The notes under the pieces: generated by a model
What the model was told of the DNA's origin: nothing
Databases searched by the model: none
Seen by the model: the letters and a program-made list of their open reading frames with translations, nothing else
Program-made: the position numbers and the translations under genes
From: Nocardioides pantholopis
GTDB lineage: Bacteria; Actinomycetota; Actinomycetes; Propionibacteriales; Nocardioidaceae
Direction of reading: 5' to 3'
NCBI RefSeq assembly: GCF_003710085.1
Contig: NZ_CP033324.1
Span: 1,178,001-1,242,000 of the forward strand
Length of the DNA: 64,000 nt
Part shown: in pieces, positions 24,654 through 32,667 of the stretch
Numbering within the stretch: position 1 is the first letter of the stretch
How the letters are laid out: each line of letters begins with the position of its first letter

Positions 24654-25190
24654 ATGGCCAAGGTGCCAGGCTGGCAGGGACGGTACTTCGAGGATTTCGA
24701 GATCGGAGACATCTACCAGCACCCACTGGGTCGCACCGTCACCGAGCAGGACAACATCTCGTTCTCGCTGCTGACGATGAACACCAACCAGATGCACTTC
24801 AACAGCGAGTACGCCGCGAAGTCGGAGTTCAAGAAGCCGCTGGTCGTCTCGACCCTGACCGTGGCGATCGCCGTCGGCCAGAGCGTCACCGACATCACCC
24901 AGAACGCCTTCGCGAACCTGGGCTGGGACGAGATCCGGATGACCCACCCGGTCTTCGCGGGCGACACGCTCTTCAGCGAGTCGCTGGTGCTGGAGAAGCG
25001 TGAGTCGGGCAGCCGCCCGCACGCCGGCATCGTGACCGTGAAGACCCGCACCCTGAACCAGAGCGGCGACGAGGTCTGCTCGTTCAAGCGCACGTTCTAC
25101 GTCTACAAGCGTGGCGCCGAGCAGCTCGAGGGCCTCTTCCCCGAGGGCAAGAAGGCGCTCGCCGACGGCACCCCGCTCGCCGAGGGCTGA
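24654..25190 (+). CDS. MaoC-family hydratase, mesaconyl/itaconyl-CoA hydratase-like
   Basis: The 178-residue single hot-dog product has the motif LTMNTNQMHFNSEYA where ordinary R-hydratases carry D-x-N-P-x-H. The TMNT..(L/M)H variant is, as I recall, typical of the beta-methylmalyl-CoA dehydratase / mesaconyl-CoA hydratase branch acting on C4-C5 dicarboxyl-CoA. DEIRMTHPVFAGDTLFSESLVLEKRES follows. With the CoA-transferase and the HpcH/HpaI lyase of the same operon it could form an itaconate/mesaconate-like route. First gene behind the operator at 24599. Confidence 0.75.
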   Translation: MAKVPGWQGRYFEDFEIGDIYQHPLGRTVTEQDNISFSLLTMNTNQMHFNSEYAAKSEFKKPLVVSTLTVAIAVGQSVTDITQNAFANLGWDEIRMTHPVFAGDTLFSESLVLEKRESGSRPHAGIVTVKTRTLNQSGDEVCSFKRTFYVYKRGAEQLEGLFPEGKKALADGTPLAEG

Positions 25191-25194
25191 GCGG

Positions 25195-26229
25195 ATGCGG
25201 ATCACCTACGCCCCCTGGGGCGAGACGCTGCCGGAGCTGGCCGACGCCGCGACCCGCGCCGAGGCCGCGGGCGCCGAGGTGCTGTGGGTGCCCGAGCTGC
25301 ACCGCTCGGCCACGCTGAGCGCCGCGGTCCTGGCGCAGGCCACCACGACCGCGCAGGTCGGCACCGCGATCGCGCTGGCCTTCACCCGCAGCCCGATGGT
25401 GACCGCACTCGAGGCGCTCGACCTCGATGAGATGTCCGACGGCCGCTTCCTGCTGGGCCTCGGCACCGGCGTGCAGCGGCTCAACGAGGACTGGCACAAC
25501 GCCCAGTGGGGCAAGCCGGTCGGTCACCTGCGCGAGACCGTCCGCAACGTGCGGCACTTCTGGGAGACCTGCACCACCGGGGAGCAGATCGACCTCGAGG
25601 GCGAGTACGAGCCGATGCGGATCCGCGGCTACGAGCGGCCGTTCCCGGTGCGCCGTACCCGGATCCCGATCTACCTGGCGGCCATGGGCCCGGCGATGAC
25701 CCGCCTGGCCGGCCGGATCGCCGACGGCTGGATCAGCCACGAGCTGTGCTCGCCGTCGTACCTCGAGCAGCGGGTGCTGCCCGAGATCGACGCCGGCCTG
25801 GCCGCGGTCGAGGGCCGCAGCCGCTCCGACATCGAGCTGGTCGTCTCCGCCTGCTGCTCGGTCGACCCAGACGCGACGGTGGCCAAGCGCCGCGTCGCCG
25901 GCCTGGTCGGCTTCTACGCCAGCGTCCGGACCTACGCGGACTTCTTCGAGTTCCACGGCCTCGGCGAGCAGCAGCAGCGTGTGATCGAGGCGTTCCGCTC
26001 CGGCCAGGGCGCCGACTACCTCGCCGAGTCCGTCAGCGACGAGATGGTCGACGCGCTCACCCTCAACGGCGACCAGGACCGCGTCGCCGAGCAGATCAGC
26101 GCCTACGAGGGCAAGGCCGACGCCGTCAAGCTCAGCCCGCCGACCCACGGCATCGCGGCGGCAGACACCCGCGCGGCCCAGGACCGGATCATCGAACTCA
26201 TCGCGACCCTCACAGGAGGCCGTCAGTGA
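25195..26229 (+). CDS. LLM-class (luciferase-like) flavin/F420-dependent oxidoreductase
   Basis: The 344-residue TIM-barrel product has the start AADAATRAEAAGAEVLWVPELHRSATLSAAVLAQATT, the FTRSPMVTALEALDLDEMSDGRFLLGLGTG signature and PIYLAAMGPAMTRLAGRIADGWISHEL. Members use FMN or coenzyme F420 for mono-oxygenation or hydride transfer; many actinobacterial ones are F420-dependent. It probably performs a redox step on a CoA or free intermediate. The stop overlaps the next GTG. Confidence 0.85.
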   Translation: MRITYAPWGETLPELADAATRAEAAGAEVLWVPELHRSATLSAAVLAQATTTAQVGTAIALAFTRSPMVTALEALDLDEMSDGRFLLGLGTGVQRLNEDWHNAQWGKPVGHLRETVRNVRHFWETCTTGEQIDLEGEYEPMRIRGYERPFPVRRTRIPIYLAAMGPAMTRLAGRIADGWISHELCSPSYLEQRVLPEIDAGLAAVEGRSRSDIELVVSACCSVDPDATVAKRRVAGLVGFYASVRTYADFFEFHGLGEQQQRVIEAFRSGQGADYLAESVSDEMVDALTLNGDQDRVAEQISAYEGKADAVKLSPPTHGIAAADTRAAQDRIIELIATLTGGRQ

Positions 26230-27491
26230 AGCCGCTCCAAGACGTCCGGATCATCTCCCTCGAGCAGTACGGCGCCGGCCCCTTCGGCAGCGTGCACCTC
26301 GCCGACCTCGGCGCCGAGGTCATCAAGATCGAGGACCCGAGCGTCGGCGGCGACGTCGGCCGGTACGTGCCGCCGTACTTCGAGGAGGAGGACTCGCTCT
26401 TCTTCGAGACCTTCAACCGCAACAAGAAGTCGCTCTCGCTGGACATCAAGACCCCCGCCGGGCGCGAGGTCTTCGAGGACCTGGTGCGCAACGCGGACGC
26501 CGTCTACTCCAACCTGCGCGGCGACGTGCCGGCGAAGATCGGCATCACCTACGACCAGCTCAAGCACCTCAACCCCGCGATCGTGTGCTGCTCGCTGACC
26601 GGGTTCGGCATGACCGGCCCGCGCCAGAAGGAGCCCGGCTACGACTACGTGCTCCAGGGCCTGGCCGGCTGGATGGAGCTGACCGGCGAGCCCGACGGCC
26701 CGCCCACCAAGTCGGGGCTGTCGCTGGTCGACTTCTCCGGTGGCTACGTGGCGGCGCTCTCGCTGCTCTCGGGCCTGCACGCCGCGCGCCGTGACGGCGT
26801 CGGCATGGACTGCGACGTCAGCCTCTACGACACCGCGATGTCGATGCTGACCTACCCGGCGACCTGGCACATGAACGCCGGCTACACGCCGCGCCGGATC
26901 AGCCACTCCGCGCACCCCTCGCTGGTGCCGTTCCAGGCATTCGAGGCCTCCGACGGCTGGTTCATCGTGGGCTGCGCGAAGGAGAAGTTCTGGGTCCGGC
27001 TGGCCGAGGTCATCGGCCACCCGGAGTGGGCCACGCCCGACTCGAAGTTCGCGACGTTCTCGCTGCGCCAGCAGAACCAGGCCGAGCTGACCGGGCTGCT
27101 CGAGGAGATCTTCAAGACCGAGACCGTCGACCACTGGCTCTCGAAGTGCTACCCCGCCTCGATCCCGTGCGGCCCGATCAACGACGTCGAGGCCGCGCTC
27201 AAGGAGCCGCACACGCTGGCGCGCAACCTGATCGTGGAGACCGACCACCCGCGCTACGGGACCGTCCGTCAGCTCGCCTCGCCGGTGCGCGTCGGTGCGG
27301 ACCTGCCCGAGTACGTGCGGGCCCCGCAGCGCAACGAGCACTTCGAGGAGATCGTCGGCGGCATCCTCGGCCTGGACCAGGAGCGGATCGCCGCGCTGGC
27401 CGCCCAGGGTGCGTTCGGCACCCCGGCCGTGGCCGAGCACGCCGCGGAGGTCGTCGACGTCGCCCAGGCGTCCGGCGCCGCGGAGGCCTGA
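26226..27491 (+). CDS. Class III CoA-transferase (CaiB/BaiF family)
   Basis: The 421-residue product has the N-terminal IISLEQYGAGPFGSVHLADLGAEVIKIE motif, RNKKSLSLDIKTPAGREVFEDLV, and the segment GLSLVDFSGGYVAAL that carries the Asp expected to form the covalent carboxylate-CoA anhydride. It moves CoA between two carboxylic acids; itaconate (Ict) and succinyl/mesaconyl CoA-transferases belong here. GTG start overlapping the LLM stop. Confidence 0.88.
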   Translation: MKPLQDVRIISLEQYGAGPFGSVHLADLGAEVIKIEDPSVGGDVGRYVPPYFEEEDSLFFETFNRNKKSLSLDIKTPAGREVFEDLVRNADAVYSNLRGDVPAKIGITYDQLKHLNPAIVCCSLTGFGMTGPRQKEPGYDYVLQGLAGWMELTGEPDGPPTKSGLSLVDFSGGYVAALSLLSGLHAARRDGVGMDCDVSLYDTAMSMLTYPATWHMNAGYTPRRISHSAHPSLVPFQAFEASDGWFIVGCAKEKFWVRLAEVIGHPEWATPDSKFATFSLRQQNQAELTGLLEEIFKTETVDHWLSKCYPASIPCGPINDVEAALKEPHTLARNLIVETDHPRYGTVRQLASPVRVGADLPEYVRAPQRNEHFEEIVGGILGLDQERIAALAAQGAFGTPAVAEHAAEVVDVAQASGAAEA

Positions 27492-27497
27492 GCCCCC

Positions 27498-28892
27498 ATG
27501 GCGGAGAAGTCCGAGACCCTGACCGCACCCGCGCTGGCCCGCTGGGCCACCGGGCCGCTGACCGTGCCGGCCGACGTACAGGCGGCGGCGCTGCGGCACC
27601 TGCTCGACGGGCTCGGCAACGCCGTCGCGGCGGCCCGCTCCGACGCCGCGGCCGCGGCGGTGACTGTCGCGACCGGGCTGGGCGGACCGGCCGAGGCGAC
27701 GATCCTCGGCGCCACGACCCGGCTCTCCGCCCCCGCGGCCGCACTGGCCAACGGCACCCTGGTGCACGCGCTCGACTTCGACGACACCCACGCCGGCGGC
27801 CTGGTGCACGCCACCGCCGTCGTGCTGCCGGCCGCGCTCGCGGTCGGGGAGCAGGTCGGGGCCGACGGGCGCGCGGTGCTGGACGCCGCGGTGGTCGGCT
27901 ACGAGGTGGCCTGCCGGGTCGCCGCAGCGGCCCCCAACGGGTTCCACGCCGGCGGCCTGCACGCGACGATGGTGGCCGGGGTCTTCTCCTCGGCGGCGGT
28001 CGCCGCCCGGCTGATGGGCCTGGACGCCGCCACGACGACGCACGCGCTCGGCATCGCCGGCAGCCAGGCGGGCGGGCTGCTCGCCTTCCTCGCCACTGGC
28101 GCGAGCACCAAGCAGCTGCACCCCGGCTTCGCCTCGCAGGCTGGCATCCTGGCGGCGCGCCTCGCCGCGGCCGGCGCGACCGGCCCGGACACGGTCTTCG
28201 ACGGGCCGCACGGCGTGTACGACGCGCTGGCTACCGGCCCGGTCGACACCGGCGTGATCCTGCGCGGCCTGGGGGAGACCTGGGAGACCACCCGGATCGG
28301 CATCAAGCCCTGGCCCACCTGCCAGCTCGCGCACGCCACGATGGCCGCCGCGACCGCCGCCCTGGACGCGGCCGGCGCCGGCGTCGACGAGGTCGAGGCG
28401 CTGCACGCCCAGGTCCACCCGGACTCGGCGAGCGTCGTGTGCGCCGACGGCCGCGACCTGACCCGCCCGGTCAGCCCGTACGCCGCGAAGTTCAGCCTGC
28501 CGTGGAGCGTCGCGGCGCTGCTGGTCGACGGCCACGTCGGCGTCGACACCTACGCGCCGGACAACCTGGGCCGGCCCGAGATCACCGGGCTCGCCGCCCG
28601 GATCGGCTGGGACGTGCGTCCCGACGGCGGCGTCGCCGCCGACGCGGCCGGCGACGTCGTGCTGACGCTCACCGGCGGCCGCACCGTCCACGGCCACGTG
28701 GACCGCAGCCCCGGCGGCGGCTCCGCGCCGCTGTCCGAGGAGGCGCTGCTCGCCAAGTTCACCGGCAACGCCGGTCCGGGCGCCGCCGCCCTGGCCGAGG
28801 CCCTGCACGCCCTCCCGGACGCGCCGGACCTGACCCTGCTCCTGTCCCGTGCCGCTGCTGCGGCCGAAGCTCCCCTGGAGGTCCCCGCATGA
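27498..28892 (+). CDS. MmgE/PrpD-family dehydratase/isomerase
   Basis: The 464-residue product has the family pattern HLLDGLGNAVAAARSDA, NGTLVHALDFDDTHAGGLVHATAVVLPAALAVGEQVG and the large lid domain with FEDTWETTRIGIKPWPTCQLAH-like residues (ETWETTRIGIKPWPTCQLAH here). Relatives are 2-methylcitrate dehydratase and cis-aconitate decarboxylase; the latter makes itaconate. In itaconate-degradation clusters a PrpD-family gene is often present. The end overlaps the Rid gene (ATGA). Confidence 0.85.
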   Translation: MAEKSETLTAPALARWATGPLTVPADVQAAALRHLLDGLGNAVAAARSDAAAAAVTVATGLGGPAEATILGATTRLSAPAAALANGTLVHALDFDDTHAGGLVHATAVVLPAALAVGEQVGADGRAVLDAAVVGYEVACRVAAAAPNGFHAGGLHATMVAGVFSSAAVAARLMGLDAATTTHALGIAGSQAGGLLAFLATGASTKQLHPGFASQAGILAARLAAAGATGPDTVFDGPHGVYDALATGPVDTGVILRGLGETWETTRIGIKPWPTCQLAHATMAAATAALDAAGAGVDEVEALHAQVHPDSASVVCADGRDLTRPVSPYAAKFSLPWSVAALLVDGHVGVDTYAPDNLGRPEITGLAARIGWDVRPDGGVAADAAGDVVLTLTGGRTVHGHVDRSPGGGSAPLSEEALLAKFTGNAGPGAAALAEALHALPDAPDLTLLLSRAAAAAEAPLEVPA

Positions 28893-30109
28893 CCCTCTCC
28901 GCGATCAAGCCCGCCGAGTTCCCCTGGTTCCCCTACGAGGGGTTCACGTTCTGCCTCGGGCTGAGCGAGGGCGACGCGGCCTGGACCTCGGGCCACACCT
29001 CCGCGCGCCACGACCCCGCGGTGGGCAAGATGACCGTGTCCGGCTCGATGGAGCAGCAGTCGCGGATCGCCTACGAGAAGTGCCTGGCCATCCTGGCCGG
29101 CGCCGGGTTCGGCCCCGAGGACGTCACCCGGGTCACCGAGAACGTCACGCTCGCCGGTCTCCCCGAGTACGAGACCACCGCCGCCGTGCGCCGCGAGGTC
29201 TTCGGCGCCCACCAGCCGACCGTGCGCACGGTCGTCGTCGAGCGCCTGGTCCGCCGCGCCGCCTGGCTCGAGGTCGAGCTGCACGCGGTCAAGGGCGGCG
29301 GCGACCAGCTCCGCGTCGCCAGCGAGGTCCGCGACGCCGGCAACTGGGTCGCCTCGCCGATCACCGAGGGCCACGACGGCACCGTCTACCTGCCGACGAT
29401 GATCCCCGTCGACGCGGCCGGCGACGTGGTGCACCCGGGCGATTTCGCCGCCCAGTACCGCTACTGCCTGGAGCAGGCCGACGTGCTCCTGAAGCAGGTC
29501 GGGCTCAGCCTCGACAACGCGGTCACCACCTACGACTACTCGACCCCGGACACCCGCGCCGAGTACCGCAAGACCCACCGGGTCCGCAAGGAGCTGCTCG
29601 GCAACAACGAGGGCGGCGTCTACCCCGGCGCCGGCGGCATCCTGATGAGCAGCCTGCACAAGCCGGGCCAGCTGGTCGCCATCGACGTGACCGCCTCGCG
29701 GCACCCGCTGGAGCTGGTGAACCCGGGCTGGAGCCGCTACGACACGCTCACCTACGCCCCGGGCGTGAAGGCGGGCCGCACGCTGTTCATGTCGGGCTTC
29801 GCGGCCCTCGACATGGAGACCCAGGAGGCGCTGCACCCCGGCGACATCGGGGCCCAGGCCGAGGTGACCTTCGAGGCCATCCTGCACCTGCTCAAGCACG
29901 CCGGCCTGGACGCCAGCCACCTGCTGGAGACCACCGAGTACTGCGTGGAGTCGGCGATCCCGGACTACCGGGCGGTCGCCGGCGTCCGCGAGCGGCTGCT
30001 CCAGGCGCCGTGGCCCGCCTCCACCGGCGCGATCTGCCAGGGCCTGCTGCGTCCCGAGTTCCTGCTCGAGGTCTTCCCGCTGGCGCTCTACCCGGAGGAC
30101 CGGGCATGA
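28889..30109 (+). CDS. Fused double Rid (YjgF/YER057c/UK114) domain protein
   Basis: The 406-residue product is a head-to-tail pair of Rid domains. Domain 1 (about 10-145) has VRTVVVERLVRRAAWLEVELHAV with the Arg and Glu expected of an imine deaminase. Domain 2 (about 165-400) contains PWPASTGAICQGLLRPEFLLEVFPLAL, where the Arg is replaced by Ser but the Glu remains. Rid proteins hydrolyse enamines/imines or reactive intermediates. A tandem fusion of this length is unusual. Located between PrpD and MaoC genes with 4-bp overlaps on both sides. Confidence 0.75.
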   Translation: MTLSAIKPAEFPWFPYEGFTFCLGLSEGDAAWTSGHTSARHDPAVGKMTVSGSMEQQSRIAYEKCLAILAGAGFGPEDVTRVTENVTLAGLPEYETTAAVRREVFGAHQPTVRTVVVERLVRRAAWLEVELHAVKGGGDQLRVASEVRDAGNWVASPITEGHDGTVYLPTMIPVDAAGDVVHPGDFAAQYRYCLEQADVLLKQVGLSLDNAVTTYDYSTPDTRAEYRKTHRVRKELLGNNEGGVYPGAGGILMSSLHKPGQLVAIDVTASRHPLELVNPGWSRYDTLTYAPGVKAGRTLFMSGFAALDMETQEALHPGDIGAQAEVTFEAILHLLKHAGLDASHLLETTEYCVESAIPDYRAVAGVRERLLQAPWPASTGAICQGLLRPEFLLEVFPLALYPEDRA

Positions 30110-30606
30110 GCCTGCTGACCGACGAGGTCCGCGCCCTCGAGGGCCAGACCAGGGTCTACACAGCACCGGAGCCGTTCGGCGCCGCGGCGGGCCGCTACTT
30201 CGGGCTCGCCATCGGCGACGACAACCCGCTCTACTCCGACCCCGACTACGCCCGCGCTCAGGGCCTGGCCGGCGTCACCGCGCCGCTGACACTGGTCTGC
30301 GAGACCAACCAGTACGCCGGGCTCCCGATGGACGCCGAGGGGTACGCCGGCCACACCTGGCAACTCGACATCCCCGGCACCCGGCAGGTCCGCGGCGGCA
30401 ACAAGTACACCTTCCACCGCCGGATCCGGCCCGAGGACGTCGTCACCGCGACCTGGCGGATCACCTCGGTGACCGAGAAGGTCACCGGCTCGGGCAACCA
30501 GATGCTCATCGTCGGCTCGACCGCCACCTACACCAACCAGGAAGACGAGCTGCTGGCCGAGAACGCGGAGACGATCATCTTCGTGGGACTGGAGAAGAAG
30601 GCATGA
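30106..30606 (+). CDS. MaoC-like N-terminal hydratase subunit (FAS1-DH/MaoC_N type)
   Basis: The 166-residue hot-dog product has LAIGDDNPLYSDPDYARAQG, where the D-x-N-P is kept but the catalytic His is Tyr, and GGNKYTFHRRIRPEDVVTATWRITSVTEK. Together with the next gene it looks like a heterodimeric hydratase in which only one subunit carries the active His, as in the ChsH1-ChsH2 pair of steroid catabolism. Overlaps both neighbours by 4 bp. Confidence 0.75.
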   Translation: MSLLTDEVRALEGQTRVYTAPEPFGAAAGRYFGLAIGDDNPLYSDPDYARAQGLAGVTAPLTLVCETNQYAGLPMDAEGYAGHTWQLDIPGTRQVRGGNKYTFHRRIRPEDVVTATWRITSVTEKVTGSGNQMLIVGSTATYTNQEDELLAENAETIIFVGLEKKA

Positions 30607-31070
30607 GCGAGGCCACCGCATCCTTCGCCGACCACGCCGCGATCGCGGTCGGCGACGTCATCCCGCCGCTGGAGCGCACGATCACGCTCACCGACATGGT
30701 CGCCTACGCCGGCGCCACCTGGGACTGGCACAAGCTGCACTACGACACGGCGTACGTCGCGGAGAAGAAGCTGCCCGGCCCCATCGTCGACGGCCAGGTC
30801 TTCGGCGCGCTGCTGGTCGAGATGCTCCAGGACTGGCTCGGCCCGCAGTCGTTCGTGCGCGAGCTGGAGTTCACCTTCCGCAACCTCGTCTTCGCCGGGG
30901 AGACCCTGCGCTGCGCGGGCACTGTCACCGAGGTCGGCGAGGACCGGATCTCGGTGTCGATGAGCGTCGTCGTCGTGGCCGAGGACGGCTCGGACGGCCG
31001 GGCGGCCGCCGCCCCGGCCAGCGCCGTCGTGCTGCTGGGCACCCCCGACGGTCCGGGCGCCCCGGCATGA
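30603..31070 (+). CDS. MaoC-like hydratase, catalytic partner subunit
   Basis: The 155-residue hot-dog product has YAGATWDWHKLHYDTAYVAEKKLPGPIVDGQVFGALL, with the D-x-x-x-x-H arrangement of the MaoC hydratases. RELEFTFRNLVFAGETLRCAGTVTEVGED follows. It probably hydrates an enoyl-CoA, producing the beta-hydroxyacyl-CoA that the thiolase-like protein next door cleaves. Overlaps the upstream and downstream genes by 4 bp each. Confidence 0.8.
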   Translation: MSEATASFADHAAIAVGDVIPPLERTITLTDMVAYAGATWDWHKLHYDTAYVAEKKLPGPIVDGQVFGALLVEMLQDWLGPQSFVRELEFTFRNLVFAGETLRCAGTVTEVGEDRISVSMSVVVVAEDGSDGRAAAAPASAVVLLGTPDGPGAPA

Positions 31071-32215
31071 GCACCGGCGTCGCGATCGTCGGTGCCGCCG
31101 AGTCCGACCTCGGGGTCACCGACTCCTCGATCATGACCCTGCAGACGCAGGCGGTCACCCGGGCGCTGGCCGACGCGGGGCTGACCCTGGCCGACGTCGA
31201 CGGCATCGCGACTGCCGGCGTCTCCCGGTTCTCCGCGACCCAGCTCGCCGACTACTTCGGGATCGTGCCGACCTGGACCGACTCGACGTTCGCCGGCGGC
31301 AGCGCCTACGAGATGTACGTCGGGCGCGCGGCCCAGGCGATCGCCGCCGGCCAGTGCAGCACGGTGGTCATCTCGTTCGCCTCCAACCAGCGCTCGGCGC
31401 GCTCGCGCAAGCTCGGCGGCGTCCACGAGCCGTGGATCCCCGAGGCGCAGTTCGAGGAGCCCTACGACATGCTCTACCCGCTGTCGTACTACGCGATGGC
31501 GGCGCAGGCCTACCTGCACAAGTACGGCGGCACCCGCGAGCAGCTCGCCGAGGTCGCGATCGCGGCCCGGGAGTGGGCGCTGCTGAACCCGAAGGCGTTC
31601 CGCTACGGCAAGGGCTCGCTCAGCGTCGAGGACGTCCTGGGCTCCACGATGATCTCCTCGCCGCTGACCGCCGCCGACTGCTGCCTGGTCACCGACGGCG
31701 GGGGAGCGGTGGTGGTCACCTCGCTGGAGCGGGCCCGCGACCTGAAGCGCAAGCCCGTCGAGGTGCTCGGCTACGGCGAGCGCACCACCAACACCTCGTT
31801 CACCGCGGTGGCCGACCTGACCGTCCCGGGGGCTGCCGGCTCCGGCGCCGACGCCTTCGGCCGCGCGGGGATCACCGCCGCGGACGTCGACGTGCTCGAG
31901 GTCTACGACTCCTTCACGATCACCGCGGCGCTCAGCGTCGAGGGGCTCGGCTTCTGCGGCCCCGGCGAGGTCCTCGACTTCATCGCCGACGGCCGGATCC
32001 GGCCCGGCGGCGCGCTGCCGCTGAACACCGCCGGCGGCGGGCTGTCCTACTGCCACCCGGGCCAGTACGGCGTGCTGCTGCTCGTCGAGGCCGTGCGCCA
32101 GCTGCGCGGCGAGTGCGGCGACCGGCAGGTCCCGGGCGCCGAGATCGCTGTCGCCCACGGCACCGGGGGCATCCTGTCCACGCACGCGACGGTCGTCCTG
32201 GGAGGAGCCCGATGA
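31067..32215 (+). CDS. Thiolase-fold protein without catalytic Cys, Ltp2-like retro-aldolase candidate
   Basis: The 382-residue product has the thiolase fold, with VAIVGAAESDLG at the start and NTAGGGLSYCHPGQYG near the end. The nucleophilic Cys position reads DSTFAGGSAYEM and the C-terminal Cys region reads AHGTGGILSTHATVVL, so both thiolase cysteines are absent. Tyr 280 (EVYDSF) and Tyr 328 (LSYCHPG) are placed like the two tyrosines I recall for Ltp2 aldolase. It is followed by a DUF35 protein, the known partner arrangement of Ltp2. A retro-aldol cleavage of a branched beta-hydroxyacyl-CoA is the likely reaction. Confidence 0.78.
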   Translation: MSTGVAIVGAAESDLGVTDSSIMTLQTQAVTRALADAGLTLADVDGIATAGVSRFSATQLADYFGIVPTWTDSTFAGGSAYEMYVGRAAQAIAAGQCSTVVISFASNQRSARSRKLGGVHEPWIPEAQFEEPYDMLYPLSYYAMAAQAYLHKYGGTREQLAEVAIAAREWALLNPKAFRYGKGSLSVEDVLGSTMISSPLTAADCCLVTDGGGAVVVTSLERARDLKRKPVEVLGYGERTTNTSFTAVADLTVPGAAGSGADAFGRAGITAADVDVLEVYDSFTITAALSVEGLGFCGPGEVLDFIADGRIRPGGALPLNTAGGGLSYCHPGQYGVLLLVEAVRQLRGECGDRQVPGAEIAVAHGTGGILSTHATVVLGGAR

Positions 32216-32667
32216 GCGAAGCGACCTGGGACCCGCCCGAGGTCCCGCCCGCCGACGACGTCTCGACGCCGTACTGGGACGCGACCCGCGAGCACCGGCT
32301 CACTGTGCAGTCCTGCGGCGCCTGCGGGCACGTGCAGCACCCGCCCCGCGCGGTCTGCACGGCGTGCTCGTCGATGGAGCACCTGAGCCAGGTCGACGCC
32401 GCCGGCACCGGCGCCGTCGACACCTTCACCACCGTCCACCGGGCCCCGCGCCCGGAGCTGGACGCGCCGTACACGGTCGCCCGGGTGCGGCTGGCCGAGG
32501 GCCCGGTCGTGCTGACCCGCCTGGAGCCGGCTGTCCCGGACCAGCGAGCCTGGACCATCGGCGACCCGGTCGCCGTCGCCTGGGCGGACCTGCCCGACGG
32601 GCGCGCCCTTCCCTACTTCACCCCTTCTCTCGGCAGCACTTCTCCCGACACCACCAAGGAGCACTGA
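32212..32667 (+). CDS. Zinc-ribbon/OB-fold (DUF35) acyl-CoA-associated protein
   Basis: The 151-residue product has the rubredoxin-like zinc ribbon CGACGHVQHPPRAVCTAC (two CxxC pairs) and an OB-fold with GAVDTFTTVHRAPRPELDAPYTVARVRLAEG. DUF35 proteins bind acyl-CoA and partner thiolase-fold enzymes; in the steroid system DUF35 of ChsH2 binds Ltp2. The ATG overlaps the thiolase-like stop. The start of the dehydrogenase overlaps its stop (TGATG). Confidence 0.85.
   Translation: MSEATWDPPEVPPADDVSTPYWDATREHRLTVQSCGACGHVQHPPRAVCTACSSMEHLSQVDAAGTGAVDTFTTVHRAPRPELDAPYTVARVRLAEGPVVLTRLEPAVPDQRAWTIGDPVAVAWADLPDGRALPYFTPSLGSTSPDTTKEH

Noticed and set aside
26223-28808. 861-codon minus-strand frame
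   Set aside because: Antisense to the CoA-transferase and PrpD genes; composition is Val/Gly/Arg-rich without motifs.
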